Below, piece after piece: positions 1-12,250 of a stretch of DNA of 64,000 nucleotides. The DNA lies in the NCBI RefSeq assembly GCF_012935715.1, contig NZ_CP052860.1, forward strand, positions 5,456,001 through 5,520,000, written 5' to 3'. A program made the translations under genes and the position numbers. The notes beneath the pieces are model-generated. The model had not been told where the DNA came from, ran no database searches, and saw only the letters and a list, made by a program, of their open reading frames with translations. Source of the stretch: Pseudomonas sp. ADAK13. Its GTDB lineage: Bacteria > Pseudomonadota > Gammaproteobacteria > Pseudomonadales > Pseudomonadaceae. Each line of letters starts with the position of its first letter. Position 1 is the stretch's first letter.

Positions 1-14
1 TTTAAGGAATCGTC

Positions 15-1211
15 ATGACTGCTAATCAACGACCGCTGGACGGCATCACCGTCGTCAGCCTGGAACACGCGATTGCCGCGCCGTTCTGTACCCGCCAGTT
101 GGCCGACCTTGGGGCCCGTGTGATCAAGATCGAACGCCCGGGCGCCGGTGACTTTGCCCGTGGCTACGACGAGCGCGTGCGCGGGCTGGCCTCGCATTTC
201 GTGTGGACCAACCGCTCCAAGGAAAGCCTGACCCTGGACCTCAAGCACGATGAGGCCGGGGACATCCTGGAAACCCTGCTGGCCGACGCCGACGTGCTGG
301 TGCAGAACCTCGCACCGGGTGCTGCGGCGCGCATGGGACTGTCATTCGAGGCGCTGCATGAACGCTTCCCGCGGCTGATCGTGTGCGACATCTCCGGCTA
401 TGGGGAGGGCGGGCCGTATGAGAAGAAAAAGGCCTACGACCTGCTGATCCAGAGCGAAGGCGGTTTCCTTTCGGTCACCGGTGGCCCGGGCGAGGACCAG
501 ATGGCCAAGGCCGGCTGTTCGATCGCCGACATTTCCGCCGGGATGTATGCCTACAGCGGCATCCTCTCGGCGTTGCTGCTGCGGGGCAAGACCGGGCAGG
601 GCAGCCGCATCGACGTCAGCATGCTGGAAAGCCTGGTGGAGTGGATGGGCTACCCGATGTACTACGCCTTCGACGGCGCACCCCAGCCACCGCGGGCGGG
701 TGCGGCACATTCGACGATCTACCCGTACGGACCATTTCCTACCGGCGACGGCGGCACGGTGATGCTCGGGTTGCAGAACGAACGCGAATGGGCGGCGTTC
801 TGCGACAAGGTGCTGCTCACGCCTGGGTTGGCCACCGACGAGCGTTTCTCGGCCAACTTCAAGCGTTCGGAAAATCGCGACGTGCTGCGCCAGATCATCG
901 TCGACAGCTTCGCGCAAATGAGCGCCGAAGGTGTGATCCAGCGCCTGGAAGACGCGCAAATCGCCAGTGCCCGGGTCAACGACATGCAAGGCGTGTGGGA
1001 TCACCCGCAGCTCAAGGCCCGGGACAGCTGGCGCGAAGTCGACAGCCCGGCGGGCAAGTTGCCGTCGTTGCTGCCACCGGCGCGCAATGCCGCGTTTACC
1101 CCAAGGATGGACGCGGTGCCGGGGCTGGGACAGCACAGCCAGGGGATTCTCGACCAGTTGGGTTATTCCGCTGAAGCCATCGACAGCCTGCGTGCACGCG
1201 GCGTTATCTGA
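15..1211 (+). CDS. ict: CaiB/BaiF family III CoA-transferase, probable itaconate CoA-transferase
   Basis: A 398-residue family III CoA-transferase, which moves CoA between carboxylic acids through an enzyme-bound aspartyl thioester; D172 in the GCSIADISAG segment fits the family's catalytic Asp. The ATG follows an AAGGA ribosome-binding site. The lyase gene starts 14 bases downstream and a TRAP dicarboxylate transporter follows. This order (CoA-transferase, CitE-like lyase, dctPQM) matches the P. aeruginosa itaconate cluster PA0882-PA0886, so itaconate plus succinyl-CoA to itaconyl-CoA is the likely reaction. Family membership is clear; the substrate is inferred from gene order. The itaconyl-CoA hydratase would lie left of the window. 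Confidence 0.85.
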   Translation: MTANQRPLDGITVVSLEHAIAAPFCTRQLADLGARVIKIERPGAGDFARGYDERVRGLASHFVWTNRSKESLTLDLKHDEAGDILETLLADADVLVQNLAPGAAARMGLSFEALHERFPRLIVCDISGYGEGGPYEKKKAYDLLIQSEGGFLSVTGGPGEDQMAKAGCSIADISAGMYAYSGILSALLLRGKTGQGSRIDVSMLESLVEWMGYPMYYAFDGAPQPPRAGAAHSTIYPYGPFPTGDGGTVMLGLQNEREWAAFCDKVLLTPGLATDERFSANFKRSENRDVLRQIIVDSFAQMSAEGVIQRLEDAQIASARVNDMQGVWDHPQLKARDSWREVDSPAGKLPSLLPPARNAAFTPRMDAVPGLGQHSQGILDQLGYSAEAIDSLRARGVI

Positions 1212-1225
1212 TCAGGAATTGAACG

Positions 1226-2041
1226 ATGCCAACCTCTCTTGTGCGCTCTGCGCTGTTCGTACCCGGCAGCCGACCGGAACGGTTTGCCAAGGCCCTGGCC
1301 AGTGGCGCCGATGCGGTGATTGTGGATTTTGAAGACGCGGTGGAAGAGCCGCTCAAGCGCCAGGCCCGGGACAACCTCGGGGTGTTTTTGCAGGCGACGC
1401 CGGCGGCGCGGGTGTGGGTGCGGATCAATGCGCCTGAGCATCCTGAGCATTTTGCCGATGTGGCGTTCTGTCAGGCCCATGCCGGGGTCGCGGGGGTGTT
1501 GCTGCCCAAGGTTGAAAGCGCGGCCCAGGTGGCCGTGGTGGCCGCCACGGGCAAGGCGATCTGGCCGATCATCGAGAGTGCACGTGGCTTGCTGGCGGTG
1601 GCGGAAATCGCCCATGCGCCGTCGGTGGAACGCCTGTCATTCGGCGGCCTGGACCTGGCGCTGGACCTGAACCTGAGCAGCAACTCCCCGGCCGCTCAAT
1701 TTGCCCTGGACCAGGCGCGCCTGGCCTTGATCGTGCATTCCCGCGCCGCCGGGCTGGTGGCGCCGCTGGACGGTGTGCACCCGGCCATCGACGACCCCGA
1801 GGGCCTGCGCCGCTCGATTCGGCATGCCTATGAAATGGGCTTTGCCGGCGCGCTGTGTATCCATCCCAAACAGGTGGCGGTGATTCATCAGGCGTTGGCC
1901 CCCAGCGCCGAGGATCTGGCGTGGGCGAAACGGGTGGTGGAAGCCGGTGCCCATGGGGCAGGGGCCTATCAACTGGACGGGCAAATGGTCGACGCACCGG
2001 TGTTGTTGCGGGCCCAAAGATTGCTGGCTGCGCAACCGTAA
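1226..2041 (+). CDS. ccl: HpcH/HpaI (CitE-like) lyase, probable citramalyl-CoA lyase
   Basis: A 271-residue TIM-barrel lyase of the HpcH/HpaI/CitE family. It opens with the usual RSALFVPGSRPERFAKA segment. The metal-binding acidic residues are seen in LLPKVES and FGGLDLALDL, and IHPKQV is near the C-terminus. In the itaconate pathway this enzyme splits (S)-citramalyl-CoA into acetyl-CoA and pyruvate. It is closely spaced behind the CoA-transferase, almost certainly cotranscribed, and a repeat separates it from the TRAP genes. Malyl-CoA or citryl-CoA as substrate cannot be ruled out from sequence alone. Confidence 0.82.
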   Translation: MPTSLVRSALFVPGSRPERFAKALASGADAVIVDFEDAVEEPLKRQARDNLGVFLQATPAARVWVRINAPEHPEHFADVAFCQAHAGVAGVLLPKVESAAQVAVVAATGKAIWPIIESARGLLAVAEIAHAPSVERLSFGGLDLALDLNLSSNSPAAQFALDQARLALIVHSRAAGLVAPLDGVHPAIDDPEGLRRSIRHAYEMGFAGALCIHPKQVAVIHQALAPSAEDLAWAKRVVEAGAHGAGAYQLDGQMVDAPVLLRAQRLLAAQP

Positions 2042-2059
2042 ACATGTGGGAACGGGCTT

Positions 2060-2148
2060 GTGTGGGAGCCGGGCTTGCCCGCGATGGGATCAACTCGGTT
2101 TGTATGAAGCACCGAGGTGCCTGCATCGCAGGCAAGCCAGCTCCCACA
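2060..2148. repeat. Paired REP-type palindrome, family A
   Basis: Two inverted copies of a Pseudomonas extragenic unit (TGTGGGAGC..GGCTTGCC..GCGATG) face each other across a short spacer. A decayed extra copy lies just before it and another partial copy follows to about 2163. It sits between the lyase gene and dctP, in tandem orientation, so it may attenuate or stabilise the transcript. The same family recurs at 3303, 13472 and 49966. Confidence 0.85.
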
Positions 2149-2288
2149 CAAGCCAGCTCCTACAGTTGATCTAGGTTGTCAGCCAGGTCGGCGTTCGTCC
2201 ACGCCGAACGCAGGTATCTAAAATTCGAAATTCTCTATACGCGTGACATCAGGCACCTTGCCCTCATCACACAACAATAAGAAGGTGA

Positions 2289-3278
<990 letters not shown>

Positions 3279-3302
3279 TCGATTGCTGAAAAAACCGACT
3301 CC

Positions 3303-3389
3303 TGTGGGAGCTGGCTTGCCCGCGATGGCGTCACCTCGGTGTTCCTGAAAGACCGAGTCGCGCGCATCGCAGGCAAGCCAGCTCCCACA
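3303..3389. repeat. Paired REP-type palindrome, family A
   Basis: Inverted pair of the TGTGGGAGCTGGCTTGCC unit, between dctP and dctQ. Its position inside a TRAP operon suggests it uncouples expression of the abundant binding protein from the membrane subunits, as proposed for such elements in other transport operons; this is inference. Confidence 0.85.
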
Positions 3390-3451
3390 TTGATCCGGTT
3401 TCGTCAGTGACTTGTCGTGAATATCCCCGTCCAGTTTCGCGAGGTTTTGCC

Positions 3452-4084
3452 ATGCAAACGCTAAGGCGCGTCTGGGAGCACCTGGAGGAAGGCTTTATCG
3501 CCATCCTGCTGGCCGCCATGACCCTGGTGACTTTTGTCTACGTCATGCTCAACAACATCTACACGCTGTTCTTTTCCCTTGCCGATAAATGGGCGTGGAG
3601 CAGCGGATTCTTCAACGCCCTGGGTGACCACACCATGGGCTGGGCCCAGGACATGACCTGGAGCGTGGCGCTGACCAAGGCCATGTTCGGCTGGCTGATT
3701 TTCTTCGGTATCTCCTACGGCGTACGTACCGCCGGCCACCTGGGGGTGGATGCGCTGGTCAAGCTGACGCCACGCCGGGTGCAGCGCGTGCTGGGCATGC
3801 TGGCCTGCCTGTGCTGCCTGGCCTACGCCGGGCTGTTCATGGTCGCCAGCTACAAGTGGCTGACGGCGGTGACGACCGCGCACATCGGCGCCGAAGACCT
3901 CGACAAGTTCGGCATCGATGTCAGCGACATCGTGGTGATCGTGCCGATTGGCTTTGCCCTGGTGTTCATCCGCTACCTCGAAATCTTCTACCGCATCTTC
4001 ACTCACCGCCAAACCGGGCTGGGCCTGGCCGACGAAGCCGGTGAAGCCAGCAAGTTGGCCGGCAGCCATGAGGAGCGTCACTGA
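3452..4084 (+). CDS. dctQ: TRAP transporter small permease (DctQ type)
   Basis: A 210-residue small membrane subunit of the TRAP transporter. Four hydrophobic segments are visible, starting with the one after HLEEGFIAILLAAMTLV and ending with VIVPIGFALVFIRYLEIFYR. The ATG at 3452 is preferred over one 45 bases upstream because the protein then begins with the normal short cytoplasmic N-terminus of the family and has GAGG upstream. The last base overlaps the dctM start, so the two are translationally coupled. DctQ pairs with DctM in the inner membrane. Confidence 0.88.
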   Translation: MQTLRRVWEHLEEGFIAILLAAMTLVTFVYVMLNNIYTLFFSLADKWAWSSGFFNALGDHTMGWAQDMTWSVALTKAMFGWLIFFGISYGVRTAGHLGVDALVKLTPRRVQRVLGMLACLCCLAYAGLFMVASYKWLTAVTTAHIGAEDLDKFGIDVSDIVVIVPIGFALVFIRYLEIFYRIFTHRQTGLGLADEAGEASKLAGSHEERH

Positions 4085-5364
4085 TGGCCGTTCTGTGTCT
4101 GTTTTTGCTGCTGTTCGTGTTCATGTTTCTCGGCGTGCCCATCGCGATTTCCCTGGGGTTGTCGGGCGCGGTGTCGATCCTGATGTTCAGCCCGGACTCG
4201 GTGAGTTCGCTGGCGATCAAGCTGTTTGAAACCTCGGACGCCTACACCTTCCTGGCGATTCCGTTCTTCCTGCTGTCGGGTGCGTTCATGACCACCGGCG
4301 GCGTGGCGCAACGGCTGATCGACTTTGCCAACGCCTGCGTCGGGCACATCCGGGGCGGCCTGGCGATTGCCGCCGTGTTGGCCTGCATGCTGTTTGCCGC
4401 GCTGTCGGGGTCATCGCCTGCGACGGTGGCCGCGGTGGGGTCGATTGCCGTGGCGGGCATGGTGCGCTCAGGCTACCCGAAGGAATTCGGCGCCGGGATC
4501 ATCTGCAACGCCGGTACCCTGGGCATCCTGATTCCGCCGTCGATTGTGATGGTGGTGTATTCGGCGGCCACCGAAACATCGGTAGGCAAGCTGTTCATGG
4601 CCGGGGTGATTCCGGGCCTGCTGCTGGGCTTGATGCTGATGGTCGCGATCTACATCGTCGCGCGCATCAAGAAGCTGCCGGCTCAGCCTCGGGCGACCTT
4701 CCGCGAGTGGCTGACCTGTGCCCGCCGGGCATTCTGGGGCTTGCTGCTGTTGGTGATCATCCTGGGCGGCATCTACAGCGGCATGTTTACGCCGACTGAA
4801 GCGGCGGCGGTGGCGGCGGTGTATTCGGCGTTTGTCGCGCTGTTCGTCTACAAGGACATGAAGATCAAGGACTGCCCCAAAGTCCTGCTGGAGTCCGGGC
4901 GCCTGGCGATCATGCTGATGTTTATCATCGCCAACGCCATGCTCTTTGCCCACGTGCTGACCACTGAACAAATCCCCCAGGAAATCACCGCGTGGGTGAT
5001 CTCTGAAGGCCTGACGCCGATTGGCTTCCTGATCATGGTCAACGTGGTGCTGCTGGTGGCGGGCAGCTTTATGGAGCCGTCGGCGATCGTATTGATCCTG
5101 GCGCCGATCTTCTTCCCGATCGCGATGAAGCTGGGGATCGACCCGATTCACCTGGGGATCGTGATGGTGGTCAACATGGAGATTGGCCTGGTGCATCCGC
5201 CGGTGGGGTTGAACCTGTTTGTGACCTCGGCAGTGACCGGGCTGACCCTGGGGCAGACCATCCGCGCGGCGTTGCCGTGGCTGATGATCCTGCTGGTGTT
5301 CCTGATCATGGTCACCTACCTGCCGTTCATCTCGCTGGCCTTGCCGCACTGGCTGGGGATGTAA
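4084..5364 (+). CDS. dctM: TRAP transporter large permease (DctM type)
   Basis: A 426-residue polytopic protein with about 12 membrane segments and the DctM-specific stretches FLAIPFFLLSGAFM, ALSGSSPATVAAVGSIA, GTLGILIPPSI and LVHPPVGLNLFV. It is the sodium-coupled transport subunit that works with DctP and DctQ. The length is typical for the family. It is the last gene of the cluster; a long inverted repeat follows and ampC approaches from the other side. Confidence 0.93.
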   Translation: MAVLCLFLLLFVFMFLGVPIAISLGLSGAVSILMFSPDSVSSLAIKLFETSDAYTFLAIPFFLLSGAFMTTGGVAQRLIDFANACVGHIRGGLAIAAVLACMLFAALSGSSPATVAAVGSIAVAGMVRSGYPKEFGAGIICNAGTLGILIPPSIVMVVYSAATETSVGKLFMAGVIPGLLLGLMLMVAIYIVARIKKLPAQPRATFREWLTCARRAFWGLLLLVIILGGIYSGMFTPTEAAAVAAVYSAFVALFVYKDMKIKDCPKVLLESGRLAIMLMFIIANAMLFAHVLTTEQIPQEITAWVISEGLTPIGFLIMVNVVLLVAGSFMEPSAIVLILAPIFFPIAMKLGIDPIHLGIVMVVNMEIGLVHPPVGLNLFVTSAVTGLTLGQTIRAALPWLMILLVFLIMVTYLPFISLALPHWLGM

Positions 5365-5384
5365 GCACCTAGGGCGTTCCGTGC

Positions 5385-5519
5385 GATCGTTCCCACGCTC
5401 TGCGTGGGAATGCATCCCGTGACGCTCCGCGTCACCACGGCGCAAGACTTGAACCTTGTATCGCCGTTTGGACGCAGAGCGTCCGAGGCGGCATTCCCAC
5501 GCAGAGCGTGGGAACGATC
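5385..5519. repeat. Long inverted repeat with 29-bp arms
   Basis: Near-perfect outer arms (GATCGTTCCCACGCTCTGCG at the left, its complement at the right) enclose a smaller dyad, GACGCTCCGCGTC. Each arm also contains its own internal palindrome, so a branched structure could form. It lies between the convergent dctM and ampC genes and may act as a two-way transcription barrier. It belongs to a different family from the REP units elsewhere in the window. Confidence 0.85.
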
Positions 5520-5533
5520 ATGTGCGCAGGGTT

Positions 5534-7696
<2,163 letters not shown>

Positions 7697-7721
7697 ATGA
7701 TCGTTCTCATAAGGAGCCCTG

Positions 7722-8615
7722 ATGCAAACTTCCGGCGTGGACATCCGTCAACTCAAGGCCTTCGTGGTAGTCGCCGAGGAGCTCAGCTTTGTGCGCGCGG
7801 CTACTCGCCTGCATGTCTCGCAACCGGCGCTGTCCCAGACCATCCGCCAGTTTGAAGCGCTGCTGGATGTGCAGCTGTTCCTGCGTAATACCCGCAACGT
7901 GACGCTGACCGAAGCCGGCCAGGCATTGCTGGTAGAGGCCCGGGAAATCGTCAATGGCGTGACCCGTCTGGTGCGCACTGCCCAGGAGCATGCACGCGGG
8001 GTGCGTGGCTCGTTGAATATCGGTTTCCTGATCGGCGCCGGCGTGGACCTGATGCCCCAGATCCTCAGTGTGTTTGCCAGGCGCTACCCGGAGATCGAGC
8101 TGGTGGTGCGCGAGTATGACTTCGGCTCGCCCCATGCCGGGATCGACGAAGGCATGGACGTCTCGGTGCTGCGCCCGCCACTGGGCCTGGCCGATATCGA
8201 GTTGCATACCCTGGTGACTGAACCGTGCGTGGCGTGCCTGGCGTCCAGCCACCGGTTGGCCGGGCAGAGCAGCGTGAGCATCTACGATGTACTGCAGGAG
8301 CCGATCATTGCCGCACCGGGTGCCGGCGTGTGGCGCAGTTTCTGGACCGCCGACGCTTACCGCGACGGGCAGCCGGCACGGATCGTCCATGAAGCCTCGA
8401 CGGTGGAAACCGAGTTGCAGGCAGTAGCGTCCGAGCGCGGGATCAGCATCACCGCGTTGTCCACTGCACGCTTCTATGCGCGCCCTGGCCTGGCATTCCC
8501 GGTGATCAGCGATATGCCGATGTGTGAAGTGGCTGTGGCCTTGCCGCCACACCCGAGTGTGGCGGCGCGCAATTTTGCCGAACTGGCGATGGAAGTGGCG
8601 AGCAGCCGGCGTTAG
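7722..8615 (+). CDS. LysR-family transcriptional regulator
   Basis: A 297-residue LysR regulator: N-terminal helix-turn-helix (DIRQLKAFVVVAEELSFVRA, QPALSQTIRQFE), then a substrate-binding domain (residues about 95-290, beginning RGSLNIGFLIG). AAGGAG lies six bases before the ATG. It follows ampR by 25 bases on the same strand but is not closely related to it. No divergent target is adjacent and the next gene converges on it, sharing adjacent stop codons. The target is unknown. Confidence 0.88.
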   Translation: MQTSGVDIRQLKAFVVVAEELSFVRAATRLHVSQPALSQTIRQFEALLDVQLFLRNTRNVTLTEAGQALLVEAREIVNGVTRLVRTAQEHARGVRGSLNIGFLIGAGVDLMPQILSVFARRYPEIELVVREYDFGSPHAGIDEGMDVSVLRPPLGLADIELHTLVTEPCVACLASSHRLAGQSSVSIYDVLQEPIIAAPGAGVWRSFWTADAYRDGQPARIVHEASTVETELQAVASERGISITALSTARFYARPGLAFPVISDMPMCEVAVALPPHPSVAARNFAELAMEVASSRR

Positions 8616-9191
8616 TCAGGACAGGTCGTGCAGGGATTTGCGATTGGGCGCACTGACCTGCAGTTCGGAAAACTCCACCTCCAGCCCGCCACGCTCCGGT
8701 GTGCAGCAGTAAGGCCCGACCTGATAGGACGCGGCCACGGGGAACGGCGCCAGACGCACCAACGGCCAGCTCACGCCGTCTACCGACACCTGCACGCGCA
8801 GTACGCCCTTGGCCACCGTCACGCGAATCCAGAACGCTTCGGGGTCCCCCGGGAACACACCGGTGGCCCAGTCCGACACGCTATTGGTCAACACACTGCT
8901 CAGCAGCGTCACGCCGTCGGACAGCTCTGCGCCGATCTTCACCCAATGCGCTTCATCGACCCGCACCATCAGGCCGGCCTGGTCATACAGGTGGGTAAAT
9001 TCGCTGTGGATTTTGACCTGGGCGGTAAAGTCGCCGTCGGTTTCGACAAACAGGAAATGCCCGTTGTCGCGCACAAAACCATAATGGGTTTCGCGCCAGA
9101 AATCGGTGCTGGCATCGGTGCGGACCTTGAGGCGTTCGCCTTCTCGGCTCCAGTGCCGGGGTTGATTGAGCCAGCTGGCCTGTTCAAACAT
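8616..9191 (-). CDS. DUF1349 family concanavalin-like protein
   Basis: A 191-residue cytosolic protein of the DUF1349 family (beta-sandwich, concanavalin A-like fold). The family pattern is visible in LKVRTDASTDFWRETHYGFVRDNGHF, DQAGLMVRVDEAHWVKIGAE and YQVGPYCCTPERGGLEVEF. The start at 9191 has AAGGAG at seven bases; a longer frame exists but lacks a ribosome-binding site. The fold suggests carbohydrate or ligand binding, but no function is established. There is no signal peptide. Confidence 0.82.
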   Translation of the reverse strand: MFEQASWLNQPRHWSREGERLKVRTDASTDFWRETHYGFVRDNGHFLFVETDGDFTAQVKIHSEFTHLYDQAGLMVRVDEAHWVKIGAELSDGVTLLSSVLTNSVSDWATGVFPGDPEAFWIRVTVAKGVLRVQVSVDGVSWPLVRLAPFPVAASYQVGPYCCTPERGGLEVEFSELQVSAPNRKSLHDLS

Positions 9192-9218
9192 CGGGAAGCT
9201 CCTTGAGGGTGACAAGAC

Positions 9219-9241
9219 AAAACCCCGGCGTTCGGGGTTTT
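9219..9241 (-). terminator. Intrinsic terminator of the permease operon
   Basis: An AAAACCCCG/CGGGGTTTT stem with a five-base loop, 23 bases past the permease stop. On the minus strand it is followed by a T-rich stretch. It lies between the permease stop and the start of the DUF1349 gene, so it ends the upstream minus-strand operon. Confidence 0.8.
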
Positions 9242-9263
9242 GTTGTTTGGCTGCAATCAGCGA

Positions 9264-10766
9264 CTAGTGATCGAGCAATTTGCTGCTCGGCCCGGCGGTG
9301 CCATTGTTAAGGCGCGTGCGCAGCGAGAACCACCACCACAGCACACCGACGCCGAGTGTAACCCCGGTGGTGACGGCGCCGGTGTGGCTTTCTTCCGGCA
9401 CGCTCAGGGTCAGGATCACCGCGATGGCCCACAGGCCGCCGAGGATGATCATGGGCAACAACCAGCGGCCCAGGCTGAATACACCGTCGGGCGCCCCGGG
9501 CATCCTGCCGTTTTTATAGGCCAGGTACGCGGCAATCAACGTCAGCAGGTAGGTGCAGTAGTAGGTCAGGCCGACCATCGAGTAGATCGCGGTGACAAAC
9601 CCGCCGCTCGCCAGGTTCAGCAGTACGGCGATGGCGGTGATCAGCACAATGGCAGCGACCGGCGTACCGAAGTGCGGGTTGATCTTCGCCAGCACTTTGG
9701 AACCCGGCAGCATGTTGTCCCGGGACAGGGCGAAGGTCATGCGCGTGGCCACGGCCATATTGGCGATCAGGCAGGCGAGGATCGAGGCAAACGCGATCAC
9801 GATCATGCCCATGCCGGCGGCGTTGCCCAGTTGCAGGCGCACGATGTTGATCACCGGGTTTTCGCTGTGGCTGAGCAACTCGCTGACCGAACCCGGGATC
9901 GCAATGCTCAGCAAGGCGAACACCACGAAGCCCAATACGCTGGACACCAGCACCGCGCGAATCATCGCCCGGGGCGCGGCGCGGCGTGGGTCTTTGGTTT
10001 CCTCCGACAGGTCGGCGGCGCCTTCCCAACCCAGCAGCACCGAGACCGGCAGCAGGGTGGCGAGGGCGAGGGTGGTAAAGCTGATGCCGGCGCCGCTCAC
10101 CGGTTGCGCCGAGGTCAGGATCGCCACGCCCTGGGTGTGCTCGAAAAAGAAAAACACCCCGAAGAACAACGCAATCGCCAGTAGCACGGTGCCGATGATT
10201 TCGATGATTGCGCCGATGTCGTTGATCCGTGTGGCCAGGCGTATCCCGCAGATGTTCAGCAGGCCCACCACCAGGGTGGCACCGATGCTCAGGCCCTGGA
10301 TCTGGCCTTGTGTCGGGTTGGCCCAGATCTCCGGTGCGAACACCGTGCCGATGGCCGCCGAGGTGGCTGCAGTACCCGCCACAAACGAGGTGAACGCGAC
10401 CCAGCCGGTAAACCAGCCGAAGTGATTGCCCGCCAGCCGGCTGGACCATTGGTAGGCGTAGCCGGTGAGCGGAATGCGCCCGGCCAGGTGGCAGTAGACC
10501 ATGACGATGCAGCACACCAGCGGGATCACCAGCAGCCACAGGAGAATGCCGATGCCGCCGACCCGGTTGAACGGGTCGGCGAACAGCGTGACCACCCCGG
10601 TGTTGATCGAGACCATGGAAAAGGCCAGGGCAAACGAAGTAAACGAACTCATGGTGCGGTGCATCTTTTGCTCGTAGCCGAGGCTCGCGAGGTCGGCGTC
10701 GTCGCTGGACAACGGTGCCTGGGCATTCGGCGGGGCGGTCACGGTGTTTTCGACGAATGTGCTCAT
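9264..10766 (-). CDS. APC-family amino acid/amine permease
   Basis: A 500-residue amino acid-polyamine-organocation transporter with about 12 membrane segments. The family signatures near the N-terminus are LGYEQKMHRTMSSFTSFALA and GVVTLFADPFNRVGG; GWEGAADLSEETKDPRRAAP lies mid-protein. The ATG at 10766 overlaps the aminotransferase stop by four bases, so both are in one translationally coupled operon. The partner suggests an omega-amino acid or diamine as substrate; the exact one cannot be read from sequence. Confidence 0.88.
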   Translation of the reverse strand: MSTFVENTVTAPPNAQAPLSSDDADLASLGYEQKMHRTMSSFTSFALAFSMVSINTGVVTLFADPFNRVGGIGILLWLLVIPLVCCIVMVYCHLAGRIPLTGYAYQWSSRLAGNHFGWFTGWVAFTSFVAGTAATSAAIGTVFAPEIWANPTQGQIQGLSIGATLVVGLLNICGIRLATRINDIGAIIEIIGTVLLAIALFFGVFFFFEHTQGVAILTSAQPVSGAGISFTTLALATLLPVSVLLGWEGAADLSEETKDPRRAAPRAMIRAVLVSSVLGFVVFALLSIAIPGSVSELLSHSENPVINIVRLQLGNAAGMGMIVIAFASILACLIANMAVATRMTFALSRDNMLPGSKVLAKINPHFGTPVAAIVLITAIAVLLNLASGGFVTAIYSMVGLTYYCTYLLTLIAAYLAYKNGRMPGAPDGVFSLGRWLLPMIILGGLWAIAVILTLSVPEESHTGAVTTGVTLGVGVLWWWFSLRTRLNNGTAGPSSKLLDH

Positions 10767-12025
10767 GGCCGTTGCTCCTCGATGATGCCGATCACCTCGT
10801 CCAGCACGTCGAGGGCCTTGGCCAGCAACGGGCGTTCGATATCCAGCGGCGGCTTGACCTTGATCAGGTTGCCCAGCCCTGCGTAACGGCTTTCGCCAAA
10901 CAATACGCCGCGCTCCACTCCAAGGCGATACACCTCCTGGGATTCTCGGCAGGCCGGTTCCTTGGTGGTGCGGTCCTTGACCAGTTCGATGGAAGCCATC
11001 AGCCCCGGGCAGCGCACGTCGCCAATCAACGGGTGACGGGTTTGCATGTCCTTGAGGCGGGCGGTGATGTAGTCGCCGGAGTCCCGCGCTTTTTCGCAGA
11101 GGTTGTCGGCGACGATGGCTTCCACCGTGGCGTAGCCGGCGGCCAGGGAGACCGGGAAGTGGCCGAAGGTCAGGGCTTCTTCGCCTTCGTCGAACCACTT
11201 GAGCTTGTCGTCGGCCAGGATCCCGGCCAGGGGGAAGCCGCCGCCGACGCCTTTGCCGAACACGATGATGTCGGGCAGCACATCGTAATAGTCGGCCGCA
11301 AACATGGTGCCCATGCGCCCGAAACCGGTTTGTACTTCATCAAAAATCAGCAGCACGCCGAGGCGGTCGCAGATCTCGCGTACGCCCTTGTAGTAGGAGC
11401 GCGGGAATTCGATGTGCCCGCCATTGCCCTGGATCGGTTCCATCATCACCGCCGCCACGCCACCGTCGACGCCCTTGAGGATGGTTTCTTCCAGCAGGCC
11501 GAGGCACAACTGCGACTCGGTTTCCGGGTCCATGCCCAGGCGGGTGCGGTAGGGGTTGGGATGGGGCACACGGGTGAAGCGCGGTTGAATCGGCAAAAAC
11601 GGGTTGTTCGGATGGGGCCAACTGGCGCCGAGGGTGGCGAGGGAGCGGCCGTGGTAACCGTCTTGCAGCACCAGCAGGTTTTGCGCGCCGGGGCGGTTCT
11701 TGAAGGCCAGCTTCATCGCCATTTCACCGGCGAGGCTGCCATGCAGGGCGAAACCCATCTGGTTGAGGGCGCCGGGGGAGACTTCCCGTAGCTTCTTCAC
11801 CAGCCGGGTGTGGGCGGGCGAACCAAAGTTGGGGCGGATGTGGGTCATTTCGCGCAATTGCGCGACGGCGGCTTCCACCACCCGAGGGTCATTCGCCCCC
11901 AAGTTGTTGGACCAGGCCTGGGCGGTACAATCGATGTATTCCTTGCCCTGGTCGTCCCATACCAGCGAGCCTCGGGCCTTGACCAGGTTGATCTTGGCGG
12001 GTGCGGTGTTCATCACTTCATTCAT
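10763..12025 (-). CDS. Class III PLP-dependent aminotransferase
   Basis: A 420-residue fold-type I, class III aminotransferase. The signature is clear: LIFDEVQTGFGR (PLP-ring Asp) followed by FGKGVGGGFPLAG with the Schiff-base lysine. Such enzymes move an omega-amino group (GABA, beta-alanine, putrescine and similar compounds) to pyruvate or 2-oxoglutarate. It is the first gene of a two-gene operon with an APC permease, so uptake and deamination of the same amine is likely. No dehydrogenase for the resulting aldehyde is nearby. Confidence 0.87.
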   Translation of the reverse strand: MNEVMNTAPAKINLVKARGSLVWDDQGKEYIDCTAQAWSNNLGANDPRVVEAAVAQLREMTHIRPNFGSPAHTRLVKKLREVSPGALNQMGFALHGSLAGEMAMKLAFKNRPGAQNLLVLQDGYHGRSLATLGASWPHPNNPFLPIQPRFTRVPHPNPYRTRLGMDPETESQLCLGLLEETILKGVDGGVAAVMMEPIQGNGGHIEFPRSYYKGVREICDRLGVLLIFDEVQTGFGRMGTMFAADYYDVLPDIIVFGKGVGGGFPLAGILADDKLKWFDEGEEALTFGHFPVSLAAGYATVEAIVADNLCEKARDSGDYITARLKDMQTRHPLIGDVRCPGLMASIELVKDRTTKEPACRESQEVYRLGVERGVLFGESRYAGLGNLIKVKPPLDIERPLLAKALDVLDEVIGIIEEQRP

Positions 12026-12250
12026 CTGCTTTATCTCTTTTGTTAGGGCGGCAGTGTTTGGGGATGTGTGCAGTTAGGGTTGTGACTCGCTGCATCGAGT
12101 TGCCCCGATGCTAGTCCCGGGGGCGGGAGGAATAGAAAGACCGATTGCAGTGGGATTATTTGGCGTGGCTTATTAATCAGGCGCTCCGTTAATAGAGCTT
12201 CTTGAAACAAAATGAAACATTTGTCGCGGGCAAGCCTCTACCGTAGCCCC

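Noticed and set aside
2251..2270. GGCACCTTGCC upstream of dctP as a sigma-54 promoter
   Set aside because: The GG and GC elements are only six bases apart instead of ten.
4468..5445. A 325-codon minus-strand frame opposite dctM
   Set aside because: His/Asp/Gln-rich shadow of a membrane-protein gene; no ribosome-binding site.
12085..12105. A minus-strand sigma-54-like element before the aminotransferase gene
   Set aside because: The -24/-12 spacing is right, but several consensus bases differ, including much of the CAC.
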